Of a stretch of DNA of 64,000 bases, positions 49,819 to 59,637 are shown one piece after another. The number at the start of each line of letters is the position of its first letter. The stretch's first letter is position 1. The stretch is taken from contig NZ_QMED01000003.1 in NCBI RefSeq assembly GCF_003286125.1, positions 1-64,000 on the forward strand, in the 5' to 3' direction. The notes under the pieces were generated by a model, which searched no databases, was not told where the DNA came from, and saw nothing but the letters and a program-made list of their open reading frames with translations. Source of the DNA: Algibacillus agarilyticus (lineage in GTDB: Bacteria; Pseudomonadota; Gammaproteobacteria; Enterobacterales; Alteromonadaceae). The position numbers were made by a program, and so were the translations under genes.

Positions 49819-50493
49819 TTAGCTGATTTTTTCAATATTTAAATATGCTGATGCGCTTTCTTTGCTCGTTAAAGTGGGTATAACGCCCAGTAATGGTGCG
49901 TCGATTTGTGCCTTTAAGTGAGCTAAATTATCATCTACATAAGACATGGGGCTTGTTCCCATATTAGCAACCCAACCCACGATATTTAAACCTGCATTTT
50001 TTATTAAACACTCAGTCATTAAGGCATGATTTAAACAGCCTAACTTAAGGCCGACCACTAATATCACATCCATTTTATGATTCTTTACCCATTGCGCTAG
50101 TGTATTGCCTTGCTCATCAATGGGCAAAAACCAACCACCCGCGCCTTCAACCAAAAGGGTATCAATTGATGCAGCACTCCATTGCTCAAGTGCTTGATCT
50201 AAGCATGAGAAACTAATTGATTGATTAATCGCTTTAGCCGCAATGTGAGGCGCGATGGGTGGTTCAAATGCGATTGGGTTAATTAATGAGTATGGAAAAA
50301 ATTGGCAACTATTGGCTTGAAGCTGTAATGCATCATCGTTTCGAAGTCCATTTTCTGTGGGTTCACAACCCGCCGCAATCGGTTTAAATCCCGCGACTTT
50401 TAATGGCGTGCTCTTATAGAGTTTTAATAAACTCGCGGTGACCAATGTTTTACCAACATCCGTATCAGTTCCGGTTATAAATATTTTTCGCAT
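49819..50493 (-). CDS. bioD: Dethiobiotin synthetase
   Basis: ATP-dependent ring closure of DAPA to dethiobiotin. Walker A is GTDTDVGKTLVTAS at the N-terminus, and LLVEGAGGWFLPIDEQGN is the conserved central motif. 224 residues is normal. It is separated from bioC by 191 nt, unlike the overlapping bioF-bioC, so it may have an added promoter there. Confidence 0.97.
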   Translation of the reverse strand: MRKIFITGTDTDVGKTLVTASLLKLYKSTPLKVAGFKPIAAGCEPTENGLRNDDALQLQANSCQFFPYSLINPIAFEPPIAPHIAAKAINQSISFSCLDQALEQWSAASIDTLLVEGAGGWFLPIDEQGNTLAQWVKNHKMDVILVVGLKLGCLNHALMTECLIKNAGLNIVGWVANMGTSPMSYVDDNLAHLKAQIDAPLLGVIPTLTSKESASAYLNIEKIS

Positions 50494-50684
50494 CAGGTTT
50501 GTCCAAAATTTCCCTAAATCACGTGTGGTCGTTCTTCAGTTATATTTAGGAAGGGTAGAATAGCGTAATTCAGCATTTTTAGCCTGAAGAGAGCGTGAAA
50601 TGCGAATTAAAATGGTCTTTATAATTTGTAGTCAACTTAATCTATCAAGTACAAATTATTCACTTACTTTAAGTATATACCTAA

Positions 50685-51458
50685 TTATTTTGTTAGCGTT
50701 ATATAAGCGACTTGCCATGTCACATATTTAAGATCATGCTTAGCGGGGTAATGTAATTCGAGCGCTTTTAATTTTTGCTTGGTAAGCGATGCTGCTTTAT
50801 CGCGACCAATAACATGATTAGCCCCAATGCCTTTTAATTCACGCATTACACTTAACACATTTGGATAATCAAGTGCTATTGTGTCGTTTTGAACACTAAC
50901 GTTATGCCACAAATTAATGTCTAGGTATTCCATTAGTTCAGTCGATGTCATAAATTGATTTATATGTCGATTAACATCAACTTTACGCCAAGCACTATTC
51001 AGCTCTTCTAATGTTCCATCTAATAGCGTACTAAAAACCAGCTGACCGCCAGGTTTTAATACGCGATAAGCTTCGGCTAGTACTTTTGATAAATCGCACC
51101 ACTGCAACGCTAAGCTAGACACGATATGATCAAACTGCGCATTGGCAAAAGGTAATAATTCAGCATCACCTTTAACAAGAGAAATATGCGATCCAAATTT
51201 ATTTTCTGCCTTAGCTAACATGCCAGACGATATATCTAGCCCGGTATAGTTTGGCTTTGTAGCAAAGTAACTATAAATATCAGCTGTACCACAGCCAAGA
51301 TCTAAGATTTGATGGTCAGTTGAAACCGTCCCAAATTCAGAACAAACCTGCTGGGCGACTTTTTTTTGCAACCGTGCGACCTGATCATATTGCTCGGCGG
51401 CATGACTAAAAGAATCAGCAATTTGTTTTTTTTCTTGAAGAAGTAAACTAGGTGTCAT
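50685..51458 (-). CDS. bioC: Malonyl-ACP O-methyltransferase
   Basis: Methylates the malonyl-ACP carboxyl to start pimeloyl synthesis. The SAM motif is ILDLGCGTADIYSYFA. The later IVSSLALQWCDL and RVLKPGGQLVFSTL are typical of BioC. It overlaps the end of bioF by 11 bp. The matching esterase gene (bioH or bioG) is not in this window. Confidence 0.95.
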   Translation of the reverse strand: MTPSLLLQEKKQIADSFSHAAEQYDQVARLQKKVAQQVCSEFGTVSTDHQILDLGCGTADIYSYFATKPNYTGLDISSGMLAKAENKFGSHISLVKGDAELLPFANAQFDHIVSSLALQWCDLSKVLAEAYRVLKPGGQLVFSTLLDGTLEELNSAWRKVDVNRHINQFMTSTELMEYLDINLWHNVSVQNDTIALDYPNVLSVMRELKGIGANHVIGRDKAASLTKQKLKALELHYPAKHDLKYVTWQVAYITLTK

Positions 51459-52608
51459 TAAAGACCTTTTTAATCAAGCTGGTTAAAAATGTTATATCTT
51501 CTGCGGTATGTTCTGTCGTCAGCGTTATTCGCAAACGACTGCTATTTTCAGCTACCGTTGGCGGTCGAATAGCCGTTAACCAAATACCGTTTTCTCGTAA
51601 TTTTTTTGCATAGGCAAGTGCATGATCTGCACTGCCTACAATAATAGGTTGGATCGCTGAATCTGAATCAAGTAACTGTATATTGGTATCTTTAAATGCG
51701 TTACGAAATTGTGCAATACTTTGTTGCAATTTATCACGACGCCAATCAGCTTTTTTTATAATATCGATGGTTTTACTGATCGCATTTGCCTGTGCTGGGC
51801 TCATCGCAGTACTATAAACATAGCTGCGAGAAAACTGTACAAGATAGTCAATCACTTCGCGTTTTGCCGCGATAAACGCGCCAGACAAACCAAATGCTTT
51901 ACCAAAGGTCGCCATTAATATATCAGGCTTGCATTGGCTTGCTTGCCAAGTGCCCTGTCCTTCTTTGCCAAAAACCCCGATACCGTGCGCATCATCAAGC
52001 ATAAACAATGCGTTTTCTTGCTCAGCGATTTGATTAATTTGTTGAATATGTGCTTGATCACCGTCCATGCTAAATACACCTTCACTCACGATTATTTTAT
52101 TGCGAGCTGAATTATTTAAGCGTAATTGAAGGTGTGACATGTCGTTATGATTAAAACGAATACTCCGTGCATCAGACATTAAACCACCATCAATTAACGA
52201 AGCATGGTTTAACTTATCTTGTACAATCAAATCATCTTTGCCAAACAATGTTTTTAGTAATGAACTGTTAGCAGAAAACCCGGTAGAAAATAGCAGTGTG
52301 CTTTCGAAGCCTAACCACTCCGCTAATTTATTTTCGAGCGTATCATGAATAGGGTGGTAACCATTAATTAAAGCCGATCCGGTACTGCCACAACCTAATG
52401 AATCGACCCCATGACTATAAGCATCTTGTACATCTGGGTGGCGGCTTAAACCTAAATAATCATTGCCAGAAAAATTAAGATACGTTTTGCCTTCGATCGT
52501 GATGGTTCGACCATTCGGGATCGAGCTATAGCGCTGGCGATAGAGTGATCGGGTTTTACGATTCTGCAGTTCACTCGATAATCGGTGACTAAAATTTGAA
52601 GTATACAT
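51448..52608 (-). CDS. bioF: 8-amino-7-oxononanoate synthase
   Basis: PLP-dependent condensation of pimeloyl thioester with alanine. The PLP lysine is in MATFGKAFGLSGAF, preceded by FMLDDAHGIGVFGKEG. YLNFSGNDYLGLSRHP near the N-terminus is the family signature. 386 residues fits. A strong hairpin with a T-rich tail lies between bioB and this start. Confidence 0.97.
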   Translation of the reverse strand: MYTSNFSHRLSSELQNRKTRSLYRQRYSSIPNGRTITIEGKTYLNFSGNDYLGLSRHPDVQDAYSHGVDSLGCGSTGSALINGYHPIHDTLENKLAEWLGFESTLLFSTGFSANSSLLKTLFGKDDLIVQDKLNHASLIDGGLMSDARSIRFNHNDMSHLQLRLNNSARNKIIVSEGVFSMDGDQAHIQQINQIAEQENALFMLDDAHGIGVFGKEGQGTWQASQCKPDILMATFGKAFGLSGAFIAAKREVIDYLVQFSRSYVYSTAMSPAQANAISKTIDIIKKADWRRDKLQQSIAQFRNAFKDTNIQLLDSDSAIQPIIVGSADHALAYAKKLRENGIWLTAIRPPTVAENSSRLRITLTTEHTAEDITFLTSLIKKVFNDT

Positions 52609-52614
52609 AAAAAT

Positions 52615-52640
52615 AAAGCTAGCTCTTTGGAGCTAGCTTT
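52615..52640 (-). terminator. Intrinsic terminator between bioB and bioF
   Basis: AAAGCTAGCTC (52615-52625) pairs perfectly with GAGCTAGCTTT (52630-52640), loop TTTG. On the minus strand it is followed by ATTTTTATG, a U-rich tail that runs into the bioF start. It should partly terminate transcription from bioB into bioFC. Confidence 0.65.
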
Positions 52641-52653
52641 TTATAAAATGAGT

Positions 52654-52675
52654 ATTTTACGAAGCTTCGTAAAAT
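52654..52675. repeat. 22-bp perfect palindrome over the bioB stop codon
   Basis: ATTTTACGAAG followed by CTTCGTAAAAT is fully self-complementary and includes the bioB stop (52657-52659). It would form a hairpin at the 3' end of the bioB mRNA, just before the terminator. Confidence 0.6.
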
Positions 52676-53697
52676 AAAGCAGGTTCTTTACTTTCTGCAA
52701 CCGCTTCCATTAGCGCAGCTTCGGTTATTTCATCTGAGTAGCCGACTTGATGTTCTGAATTAATACCTAATTTAGCAAATAACGCTAAATCCGTATTTTC
52801 TTCTGGGTTCTCAGTGGTTAACAATTTTTCACCGTAAAAAATAGAATTAGCACCTGCCATAAAACACATTGCTTGCATCTGCTCATTCATTTCAGTTCGA
52901 CCGGCTGATAAACGTACGTATGATTTAGGCATCATAATTCGCGCTACCGCAATATTTCTGACAAACTCAAAATGGTCAAACTCTTCAAGCTCAGATAAAG
53001 GGGTACCATCCACTTTAACTAACATATTAATAGGCACGCTATCTGGATGCTCTTCTAAATTAGCCAGTTGAATCAATAATCCAGAGCGGTCATTAGATGA
53101 TTCACCCATCCCTAAAATACCACCCGAACACACTTTCATGCCTGAATCACGCACATTTTGTAATGTTTGCATACGATCTTCATAAGTTCGTGTCGTGATA
53201 ATTTCGCCATAAAATTCAGGTGATGTATCAAGGTTGTGATTGTAATAATCGAGACCCGCTTCTTTTAAAACATAAGCTTGTTCACGCGTTAACATACCAA
53301 GAGTCATACAAGATTCAAGGCCTAATTCTTTAACGCCTTCAACCATTTTTAAAATATACGGCATGTCACGATCTTTAGGGTTACGCCAAGCTGCACCCAT
53401 ACAAAAACGAGATGAACCGTTTTTCTTCGCCATTTGAGCTTTCTCAAGTACAGCGTCAACTTCCATTAATTTTTCTTTTTCAAGATCGGTGTCATAACGC
53501 GCACTTTGTGGACAATATTTACAGTCTTCAGGGCAAGCACCGGTTTTGATCGATAACAAGGTTGAAACTTGAACTTCATTTGGATTGAAGTTTTCACGGT
53601 GAACACACTGTGCTTTAAATAGTAAATCATTAAAAGGTAAAGCAAATAACGCATTTACTTCTTCTAAAGACCAATCATGTCTAATTGCCGTTGCCAT
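52657..53697 (-). CDS. bioB: Biotin synthase
   Basis: Radical-SAM enzyme that inserts sulfur into dethiobiotin. The 4Fe-4S motif is CPEDCKYC. Further ligands lie in [13 protein letters not shown] and MTLGML, and the C-terminal region contains [13 protein letters not shown]. 346 residues is typical. It is the first gene of the minus-strand bio operon, divergent from bioA. Confidence 0.98.
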   Translation of the reverse strand: MATAIRHDWSLEEVNALFALPFNDLLFKAQCVHRENFNPNEVQVSTLLSIKTGACPEDCKYCPQSARYDTDLEKEKLMEVDAVLEKAQMAKKNGSSRFCMGAAWRNPKDRDMPYILKMVEGVKELGLESCMTLGMLTREQAYVLKEAGLDYYNHNLDTSPEFYGEIITTRTYEDRMQTLQNVRDSGMKVCSGGILGMGESSNDRSGLLIQLANLEEHPDSVPINMLVKVDGTPLSELEEFDHFEFVRNIAVARIMMPKSYVRLSAGRTEMNEQMQAMCFMAGANSIFYGEKLLTTENPEENTDLALFAKLGINSEHQVGYSDEITEAALMEAVAESKEPALFYEAS

Positions 53698-53754
53698 AGT
53701 TGTTAACCCTTGTTACTCGATATAATGTAGAAGTGAATTTTCTGGACAGTTTAA

Positions 53755-53777
53755 AGTTAACTCGTACACTGTCAACT
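53755..53777. promoter_or_regulatory. Dyad in the bioA-bioB intergenic region, possible BirA site
   Basis: AGTTAAC-N9-GTCAACT is a one-mismatch inverted repeat in the 114-bp divergent gap. Its place fits a BirA operator, but it does not closely match the known TTGTAAACC-type half-sites, so the call is weak. Confidence 0.3.
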
Positions 53778-53811
53778 AAAATACAGCTTTAAGTTTACTA
53801 CAGGTTATATA

Positions 53812-55080
53812 ATGAGCAATATTGACTATCAATTTGATCGCGAACATATTTGGCACCCTTACACATCGTTAACTAACCCATTACCCGTTTATGGGGTATC
53901 CAGTGCTAAAGGCTGCGAAATACTTCTCGATAATGGCCAAGTTTTAGTTGATGGTATGTCTTCATGGTGGGCTGCAATGCATGGTTATAACCACCCAGTG
54001 ATCAACCAAGCAATGAAAGATCAAATAGATAAAATGAGTCACATCATGTTTGGTGGATTAACTCATGAGCCCGCAATCGAGTTATGCAAAAAGTTAGTAA
54101 ACATAACACCGATTTCATTAGATAAAGTGTTTTTATCTGATTCTGGTTCTGTTGCCGTAGAAGTAGCCATGAAAATGGCTGTGCAATATTGGCACAGCCA
54201 AGGCTTAAACCAGAAAGTTAAAATTGTATCACCTCGTAATGGCTATCACGGTGATACCTTTGCGGCGATGTCAGTTTGTGATCCAATTACTGGTATGCAT
54301 TCTTTATTTCAAGATGCCATGCAACAACAGTTATTTGTAACAAAACCGGCTCCCAGTATAAATGATGAATGGCATCACGAGGCGATCAATCATTTAGAGT
54401 TCACTTTAAAACAGAATCATCAAACCATTGCCGCTTTAATTTTAGAGCCTATCGTGCAAGGTACAGGTGGGATGAACTTTTATCACCCTAATTATTTAAA
54501 ACAAGCCAGAATATTGTGTGATCAATATAATGTATTACTCATTGCCGATGAAATAGCGACAGGCTTTGGTCGAACCGGTAAATTATTCGCTTGTGAATGG
54601 GCAGATATTGCGCCTGATATAATGTGTTTAGGCAAAACGTTAACCGGGGGTAATTTAACCTTAGCCGCGACCTTAACCACACAAAAAATAGCGAATGGTA
54701 TTTGTGATGGAGCAGCGGGCGTCTTTATGCATGGCCCAACATATATGGGCAATCCACTTGCCTGTGCAGCCGCTAATGCTTCTATTGATTTATTATTAAA
54801 CGATGATTGGCAAGCCAATATAAACCGTATTAGCGAACAATTGAGCCAGCAATTATTACCATTAAGTCGTCATGAAAAAGTAAAAGATGTGCGCATTTTA
54901 GGGGCTATTGGGGTCGTTGAATTGCATGAGGCAGTTAATGCAGCAGAAATTCAGGCTTTTTTTGTGGCTAAAGGCGTTTGGATCCGACCTTTTGGCAAAC
55001 TTGTTTATTTAATGCCGCCTTATATTATTACAAACCAACAAATAAAAACCTTGTGTGAGGCCATTAACGCTTATTTATAA
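53812..55080 (+). CDS. bioA: Adenosylmethionine-8-amino-7-oxononanoate aminotransferase
   Basis: PLP-dependent transaminase making DAPA from KAPA with SAM as donor. Motifs: [29 protein letters not shown], and [12 protein letters not shown] with the PLP lysine in CLGKTLTGG. 422 residues fits. An AGG site precedes the ATG. It is divergent from bioB. Its stop codon sits in the centre of a 30-bp palindrome. Confidence 0.97.
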   Translation: MSNIDYQFDREHIWHPYTSLTNPLPVYGVSSAKGCEILLDNGQVLVDGMSSWWAAMHGYNHPVINQAMKDQIDKMSHIMFGGLTHEPAIELCKKLVNITPISLDKVFLSDSGSVAVEVAMKMAVQYWHSQGLNQKVKIVSPRNGYHGDTFAAMSVCDPITGMHSLFQDAMQQQLFVTKPAPSINDEWHHEAINHLEFTLKQNHQTIAALILEPIVQGTGGMNFYHPNYLKQARILCDQYNVLLIADEIATGFGRTGKLFACEWADIAPDIMCLGKTLTGGNLTLAATLTTQKIANGICDGAAGVFMHGPTYMGNPLACAAANASIDLLLNDDWQANINRISEQLSQQLLPLSRHEKVKDVRILGAIGVVELHEAVNAAEIQAFFVAKGVWIRPFGKLVYLMPPYIITNQQIKTLCEAINAYL

Positions 55081-55092
55081 ATAAGCGTTAAT
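55063..55092 (+). terminator. 30-bp perfect palindrome over the bioA stop, likely terminator
   Basis: ATTAACGCTTATTTA (55063-55077) is followed directly by its exact reverse complement, with the TAA stop at 55078-55080. A second stem, AAAATAGG (55097-55104) with CCTATTTT (55133-55140), follows before the convergent gene. Together they probably terminate both genes. Confidence 0.65.
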
Positions 55093-55142
55093 TATAAAAA
55101 TAGGCATGATTAATTTATTTAAATGCTTCATTCCTATTTTAG

Positions 55143-55577
55143 TTATACTAAAACTTCAAGCCAAATATAAACACAGGCCGTAATACTCACAATAAAAGCC
55201 AATATTTGATTAAATCGACGGTGATCAGTAGCCCTTTTTAAGCGTGTTTGATTGATGCCAATGGCTGTCAAACTGACAAAACAACAAATCATTAATTCAA
55301 GAAAAAGTATATTTGATAAATACAAATCCCATTCCGTGCGAAACATTAACTCCATCTCTTTATATTTTGCATAACCCGGGATAAATTCAGGTCTGGCAAA
55401 TTCAAAAGTGATTAACGATGTTAATAAAACTACCCAAGACACTAACATCAAAATATTCATAAACTTGAGTCGAAAATCAGGACCTTGACGACGGTCAGTC
55501 ATATTTCTATTTTTCAACCTCAATTTTTGCTGATAATGGCTGATAACACTTGAGTCTGTCGGATTAGCCTGTAACAT
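55143..55577 (-). CDS. Small membrane protein of unknown function
   Basis: A 144-residue protein with a polar N-terminus ([12 protein letters not shown]) and three hydrophobic segments (~39-60, 86-108 and 124-143). The ATG at 55577 has GAAG upstream; an ATG at 55634 would overlap the asnS start and is rejected. It is divergent from asnS and convergent with bioA. No family recognised. Confidence 0.7.
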   Translation of the reverse strand: MLQANPTDSSVISHYQQKLRLKNRNMTDRRQGPDFRLKFMNILMLVSWVVLLTSLITFEFARPEFIPGYAKYKEMELMFRTEWDLYLSNILFLELMICCFVSLTAIGINQTRLKRATDHRRFNQILAFIVSITACVYIWLEVLV

Positions 55578-55632
55578 ACGCGCTTCTTTTTTATTGATTT
55601 TATTATATATCGACCGTTTGGAGCAAAACTTC

Positions 55633-57027
55633 ATGACTTATTGCGCAATTAGCGATTTATTAGCTGGTAAATATCCAGTTGGCGAAACGATCACCATTAA
55701 AGGTTGGGTACGCACTGTTCGTTCAAATCCCAATTTTGCTTTCTTAAATGTTAACGATGGTTCTTGCTTTGATGCTATTCAATCAGTTATTGATAATTCG
55801 CTTAATAATTATAATGAAATAACTAAATTAACCGTTGCGTGTTCAGTGGTTGTTACCGGTAAATTAGTCGAATCGCAAGGTAAAGGTCAAAGCTTCGAAA
55901 TCCAAGCGGATACAGTAGAAGTATTAGGTTGGGTTGAAGACCCGGATACGTATCCGATGGCGGCTAAACGTCATAGCATTGAATATATGCGAGAGCACGC
56001 ACACCTTCGCCCGCGTACTAACATGTTTGGAGCTGTTGCACGTGTCCGTAATTGTTTATCACAAGCTATTCACCGCTTTTTTCACGAGCGCGGCTATGTA
56101 TGGGTAGCAACACCGATTATAACGGCATCTGATACTGAAGGTGCTGGTGAAATGTTTCGTGTATCCACATTAGACATGAATAATTTACCACGAACTGAAG
56201 ACGGTGAAGTTGATTACAATGAAGACTTTTTTGGTAAAGAAGCATTTTTAACCGTTTCAGGTCAATTGAATGGCGAAACATACTGTAGCGCACTTTCTAA
56301 AATTTATACATTTGGCCCTACATTCCGAGCCGAGAATTCAAATACATCACGTCATCTAGCTGAATTTTGGATGGTCGAGCCTGAAATCGCTTTTGCTGAT
56401 TTAGCCGATGTAGCTCAATTATCAGAAGATATGCTTAAATATGTCTTTAATGCGGTACTAGAAGAGCGCATGGATGATTTATCATTCTTCGACCTACGTG
56501 TACAAAAAGGTGTGGTTGAACGTTTACAAAACTTAGTCAGCTCTGAATTTGTACGAATGGATTACACCGATGCCATTGAAATATTGCTAAAGTCAGGTAA
56601 AAAATTCGAGTTCCCAGTTGAATGGGGCGTCGATTTATCATCTGAGCATGAGCGTTATTTAGCTGAAGAGCATGTAGGTGCACCAATCATTTTACAAAAT
56701 TACCCGAAAGACATTAAAGCCTTCTATATGCGCTTAAATGAAGATGGTAAAACAGTTGCTGCGATGGATGTACTGGCGCCAGGCATTGGTGAGATCATTG
56801 GTGGTAGTCAACGCGAAGAACGCTTAGATGTATTGGATGCGCGCATGAAAGAAATGGATTTAGACCCTGCTGATTATAGTTGGTATCGTGATTTACGTCG
56901 TTACGGTACGGTACCACACGGTGGTTTTGGTTTAGGCTTTGAACGTTTGGTGGCTTATGTTACTGGCATGCAAAACGTACGTGATGTTATCCCATTCCCA
57001 CGTGCACCTAAGACTGCGTCATTCTAG
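55633..57027 (+). CDS. asnS: Asparaginyl-tRNA synthetase
   Basis: Class IIb synthetase. OB-fold anticodon domain ([20 protein letters not shown]), then the catalytic core: motif 2 [20 protein letters not shown] and motif 3 [13 protein letters not shown]. 465 residues matches the E. coli enzyme of 466. The ATG at 55633 has GGAG upstream; an in-frame ATG at 55594 lacks one. Confidence 0.98.
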   Translation: MTYCAISDLLAGKYPVGETITIKGWVRTVRSNPNFAFLNVNDGSCFDAIQSVIDNSLNNYNEITKLTVACSVVVTGKLVESQGKGQSFEIQADTVEVLGWVEDPDTYPMAAKRHSIEYMREHAHLRPRTNMFGAVARVRNCLSQAIHRFFHERGYVWVATPIITASDTEGAGEMFRVSTLDMNNLPRTEDGEVDYNEDFFGKEAFLTVSGQLNGETYCSALSKIYTFGPTFRAENSNTSRHLAEFWMVEPEIAFADLADVAQLSEDMLKYVFNAVLEERMDDLSFFDLRVQKGVVERLQNLVSSEFVRMDYTDAIEILLKSGKKFEFPVEWGVDLSSEHERYLAEEHVGAPIILQNYPKDIKAFYMRLNEDGKTVAAMDVLAPGIGEIIGGSQREERLDVLDARMKEMDLDPADYSWYRDLRRYGTVPHGGFGLGFERLVAYVTGMQNVRDVIPFPRAPKTASF

Positions 57028-57043
57028 AAAAATTTAGTGTTTA

Positions 57044-57076
57044 TATAAGTACTCAACAATTATTTGAGTTCTTATA
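57044..57076 (+). terminator. First hairpin after asnS
   Basis: TATAAGTACTCAA (57044-57056) pairs with TTGAGTTCTTATA (57064-57076) with one mismatch, 17 nt after the asnS stop. It stands before a second, stronger hairpin. Confidence 0.45.
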
Positions 57077-57108
57077 TCAGTAAAAATACTAAATAAGTAA
57101 AGTCATAT

Positions 57109-57133
57109 AAGGCAAACCTATTGGGTTTGCCTT
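57109..57133. terminator. Terminator hairpin between asnS and the Mpo1-like gene
   Basis: AAGGCAAACC (57109-57118) pairs perfectly with GGTTTGCCTT (57124-57133), then ATTTATTT. Position and tail suit termination of asnS, and possibly of the convergent gene. Confidence 0.65.
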
Positions 57134-57149
57134 ATTTATTTAACGCCTA

Positions 57150-57632
57150 TTACATCTTTACTTTAATACCAAGCTTACTCAACACGGGAACACTTACCCA
57201 AGCAGGTCCCACTAGTAAAAAGAAAATATCTTCAAGAAATGAAGGTTTACGACCCTCTACCTTGTGTCCATAAAATTGAGCGACCCAAGCAATCATAAAT
57301 ACGCCTGCGCAAAGATGTACATCAGCATTAACATCAGGAAGCCCAAGAAGCACCGTATAAAAATGTAAGCCAAGTAATCCAATAAAACTTATGACCCCCA
57401 TATAAATGCCAATTATAAATGAGTAGTAAAAATACCAAGTCAAAAATAGACAAAGGATTGGATACAATAACGTTAATTGATGACCCCCAATTGACCAAGG
57501 TAACGCAACGCTATTAATTAAACCCAAAAATGAAATATATATGGCAGGTACAGCATACATATGAATTTTCTTATTCAGCGGGTTTTGATGGCTTACACTG
57601 TATTGGTTAAATAAATCAGCTAATGTTTTCAT
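57150..57632 (-). CDS. Mpo1-like (DUF962) membrane protein
   Basis: A 160-residue protein with about four hydrophobic segments. The family signature AWVAQFYGHKVEGRKPS contains the conserved His; FLEDIFFLLVGPAW follows. The yeast homologue Mpo1 is an Fe(II)-dependent dioxygenase in fatty-acid alpha-oxidation; bacterial members are mostly uncharacterised. It is divergent from the M61 peptidase gene. Confidence 0.82.
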   Translation of the reverse strand: MKTLADLFNQYSVSHQNPLNKKIHMYAVPAIYISFLGLINSVALPWSIGGHQLTLLYPILCLFLTWYFYYSFIIGIYMGVISFIGLLGLHFYTVLLGLPDVNADVHLCAGVFMIAWVAQFYGHKVEGRKPSFLEDIFFLLVGPAWVSVPVLSKLGIKVKM

Positions 57633-57708
57633 CTCACCTCTTAATAAATTACGATAAAGCTGTATGATTAGTTTAAAATAAATCAGCCAATTATCATAAA
57701 TTTATCTT

Positions 57709-59457
57709 ATGCCTCATTATCAAGTCACTATTCCCGATCCGCATACGCATTTATTCCATGTAACGTTAACCGTAAAAAACTCAGCATCGGTTCAAAGCCA
57801 ACTGTCATTACCAAGTTGGATCCCCGGTAGTTATATGGTTCGAGATTTTTGTAAAAACATCGTTTCTATTCGCTTTGTCAATTTAGCAGAACAGCCTATC
57901 AACTTTGAAAAAATAGATAAGCAAACGTGGCTCGTTCATAACAATAAACAAGGTTATAAAGCGGTTTATACTTTTTATGCTTTTGATACTTCGGTTAGAA
58001 CGGCTTATCTGGATCAATTCCGTGGTTTTTTTAATGGTACAAGTAGTTTTATAAAAGTTGAAGAATTTGCAGAAAGTGAACATCAAGTCGAAATAATAAA
58101 ACCAACAGCCTGCCCAGACTGGCAATTAGCAACAGGTTTAAACCGTATAACCGGCGATACATTTGATTTTGGCACTTTTAAAGCCCCCAATTATCTTGAG
58201 CTCATTGATTACCCATTTGAGATGGCGGCTTTTACCACAGAAACGTTCTATGTAAAAAATATTCCTCATCATATTGTTATTTCAGGTAAACACGATGCCG
58301 ATATGGCACGCATAGCTCAAGACTTAACGCCGCTTTGCCAACATCATTTAGACTATTTTTCTGCTCCCTATCCTATCGAAGAATATTATTTTTTAATAAA
58401 TATTGTTGGCGATGGCTTTGGTGGTCTTGAACACTTAAACTCAACCGCGCTTTTATGTAGCCGTGATTCATTACCGCATAAAACCGATGACAAAGGAATT
58501 TTCTCTGAAAAATACCAAGGTTTTCTTAGTTTATGTAGCCATGAATATTTTCATACTTGGAATGTAAAACGCATTAAGCCCGCTGCCTTTGTTACACCGG
58601 ACTTAGCAAATGAAACCTATACTAAACAGTTATGGTTTTATGAAGGAATAACCTCTTATGTTGATGATTTCTCGTTAAACGCTACAAAATTAATCACTGC
58701 AGAGCAATATTTAACCACCCTCGCGAAAGCTTTACAGCGTCTATTCAATAATCAAGGTCGGTTTATACAGTCTGCCGCAGAATCCAGTTTTGATGCTTGG
58801 ACTAAATTTTATAAACAAGACGAAAATGCAACCAACGCAATCGTTAGTTATTACACCAAAGGTGCTTTTATCGCACTCTGCTTAGATTTGCATATTAAAG
58901 CGAATACCAATAATCAATTCTGCTTGCAAACGATCATGCAAGACTACTGGCACGATTTTAATCAAGGCAAACAAGGTACAACCGATTTAAGTATTATTGA
59001 TAAAGTAAAAGTGATCACCGGTTTAAATATCGAATCGTTATTTCAAGACTGGGTAGAAGGTACCAACGAGTTACCCATTGATAAATACTTGAGTAAATTC
59101 GGTGTGAATTTAACCTTAGCGCCAGACACTGAAAAAAGCGTAATTAATACGGGGTTAAGCTTCAAGAAAACAACAGACAAATTAATAATTCAAACGGTTG
59201 CAGCTGATTCTATTGCACAGTTAGCCGGTTTATCCGCTAATGATGAAATACTTGCGTTGAATCATCTAAAGGTAGTTAGCCCCAATGATTTTAATTCACA
59301 GCTAAAGCAAAATATTAATCAAACAATTAAACTGCATGTATTCAGAAGAGATGAATTATTTAGTGTCAATTTAACCCTAAATGCAGAACAAACAAATCAG
59401 GTAAAATTAAATATCGTTGAACCAACCCTAGCCACTAATTGGCTTGTTTTACCTTAA
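57709..59457 (+). CDS. M61-family glycyl aminopeptidase-like protein with PDZ domain
   Basis: A 582-residue metallopeptidase. An N-terminal beta domain (SLPSWIPGSYMVRDF) precedes the zinc motif HEYFH in SHEYFHTWNVKRIKP, with the third ligand Glu in WFYEGITSYVDD. A C-terminal PDZ domain (~480-560) contains IAQLAGLSANDEILALN. No signal peptide is visible, so it is probably cytoplasmic. It stands alone between the Mpo1-like gene and pheA. Confidence 0.9.
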   Translation: MPHYQVTIPDPHTHLFHVTLTVKNSASVQSQLSLPSWIPGSYMVRDFCKNIVSIRFVNLAEQPINFEKIDKQTWLVHNNKQGYKAVYTFYAFDTSVRTAYLDQFRGFFNGTSSFIKVEEFAESEHQVEIIKPTACPDWQLATGLNRITGDTFDFGTFKAPNYLELIDYPFEMAAFTTETFYVKNIPHHIVISGKHDADMARIAQDLTPLCQHHLDYFSAPYPIEEYYFLINIVGDGFGGLEHLNSTALLCSRDSLPHKTDDKGIFSEKYQGFLSLCSHEYFHTWNVKRIKPAAFVTPDLANETYTKQLWFYEGITSYVDDFSLNATKLITAEQYLTTLAKALQRLFNNQGRFIQSAAESSFDAWTKFYKQDENATNAIVSYYTKGAFIALCLDLHIKANTNNQFCLQTIMQDYWHDFNQGKQGTTDLSIIDKVKVITGLNIESLFQDWVEGTNELPIDKYLSKFGVNLTLAPDTEKSVINTGLSFKKTTDKLIIQTVAADSIAQLAGLSANDEILALNHLKVVSPNDFNSQLKQNINQTIKLHVFRRDELFSVNLTLNAEQTNQVKLNIVEPTLATNWLVLP

Positions 59458-59521
59458 ATGCAATATCACGGTATATTGCATACCGTATAAATAAATAGTA
59501 TGCCTTAAAACACAGTAAAAC

Positions 59522-59549
59522 TTGACACCCTAGCACCATTTTTTAATAT
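59522..59549 (+). promoter_or_regulatory. Sigma-70-type promoter for pheA
   Basis: TTGACA (59522-59527), 16-nt spacer, TAATAT (59544-59549), about 90 nt upstream of the pheA start. A near-consensus -35 and good -10 support it. No leader peptide rich in Phe codons was found after it. Confidence 0.65.
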
Positions 59550-59637
59550 GCCTGTCATTAATTAAATCATGCTACGGTTCATGTTTTAAAAACAAAAGTA
59601 ATAATAAATAAGCATGCCTTGTAACTTAGGATCTGAA

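Noticed and set aside
59458-59637. Possible phe leader peptide and attenuator before pheA
   Set aside because: No short frame rich in Phe codons and no terminator/antiterminator pair; only a promoter and a small hairpin at 59468-59486 were seen.
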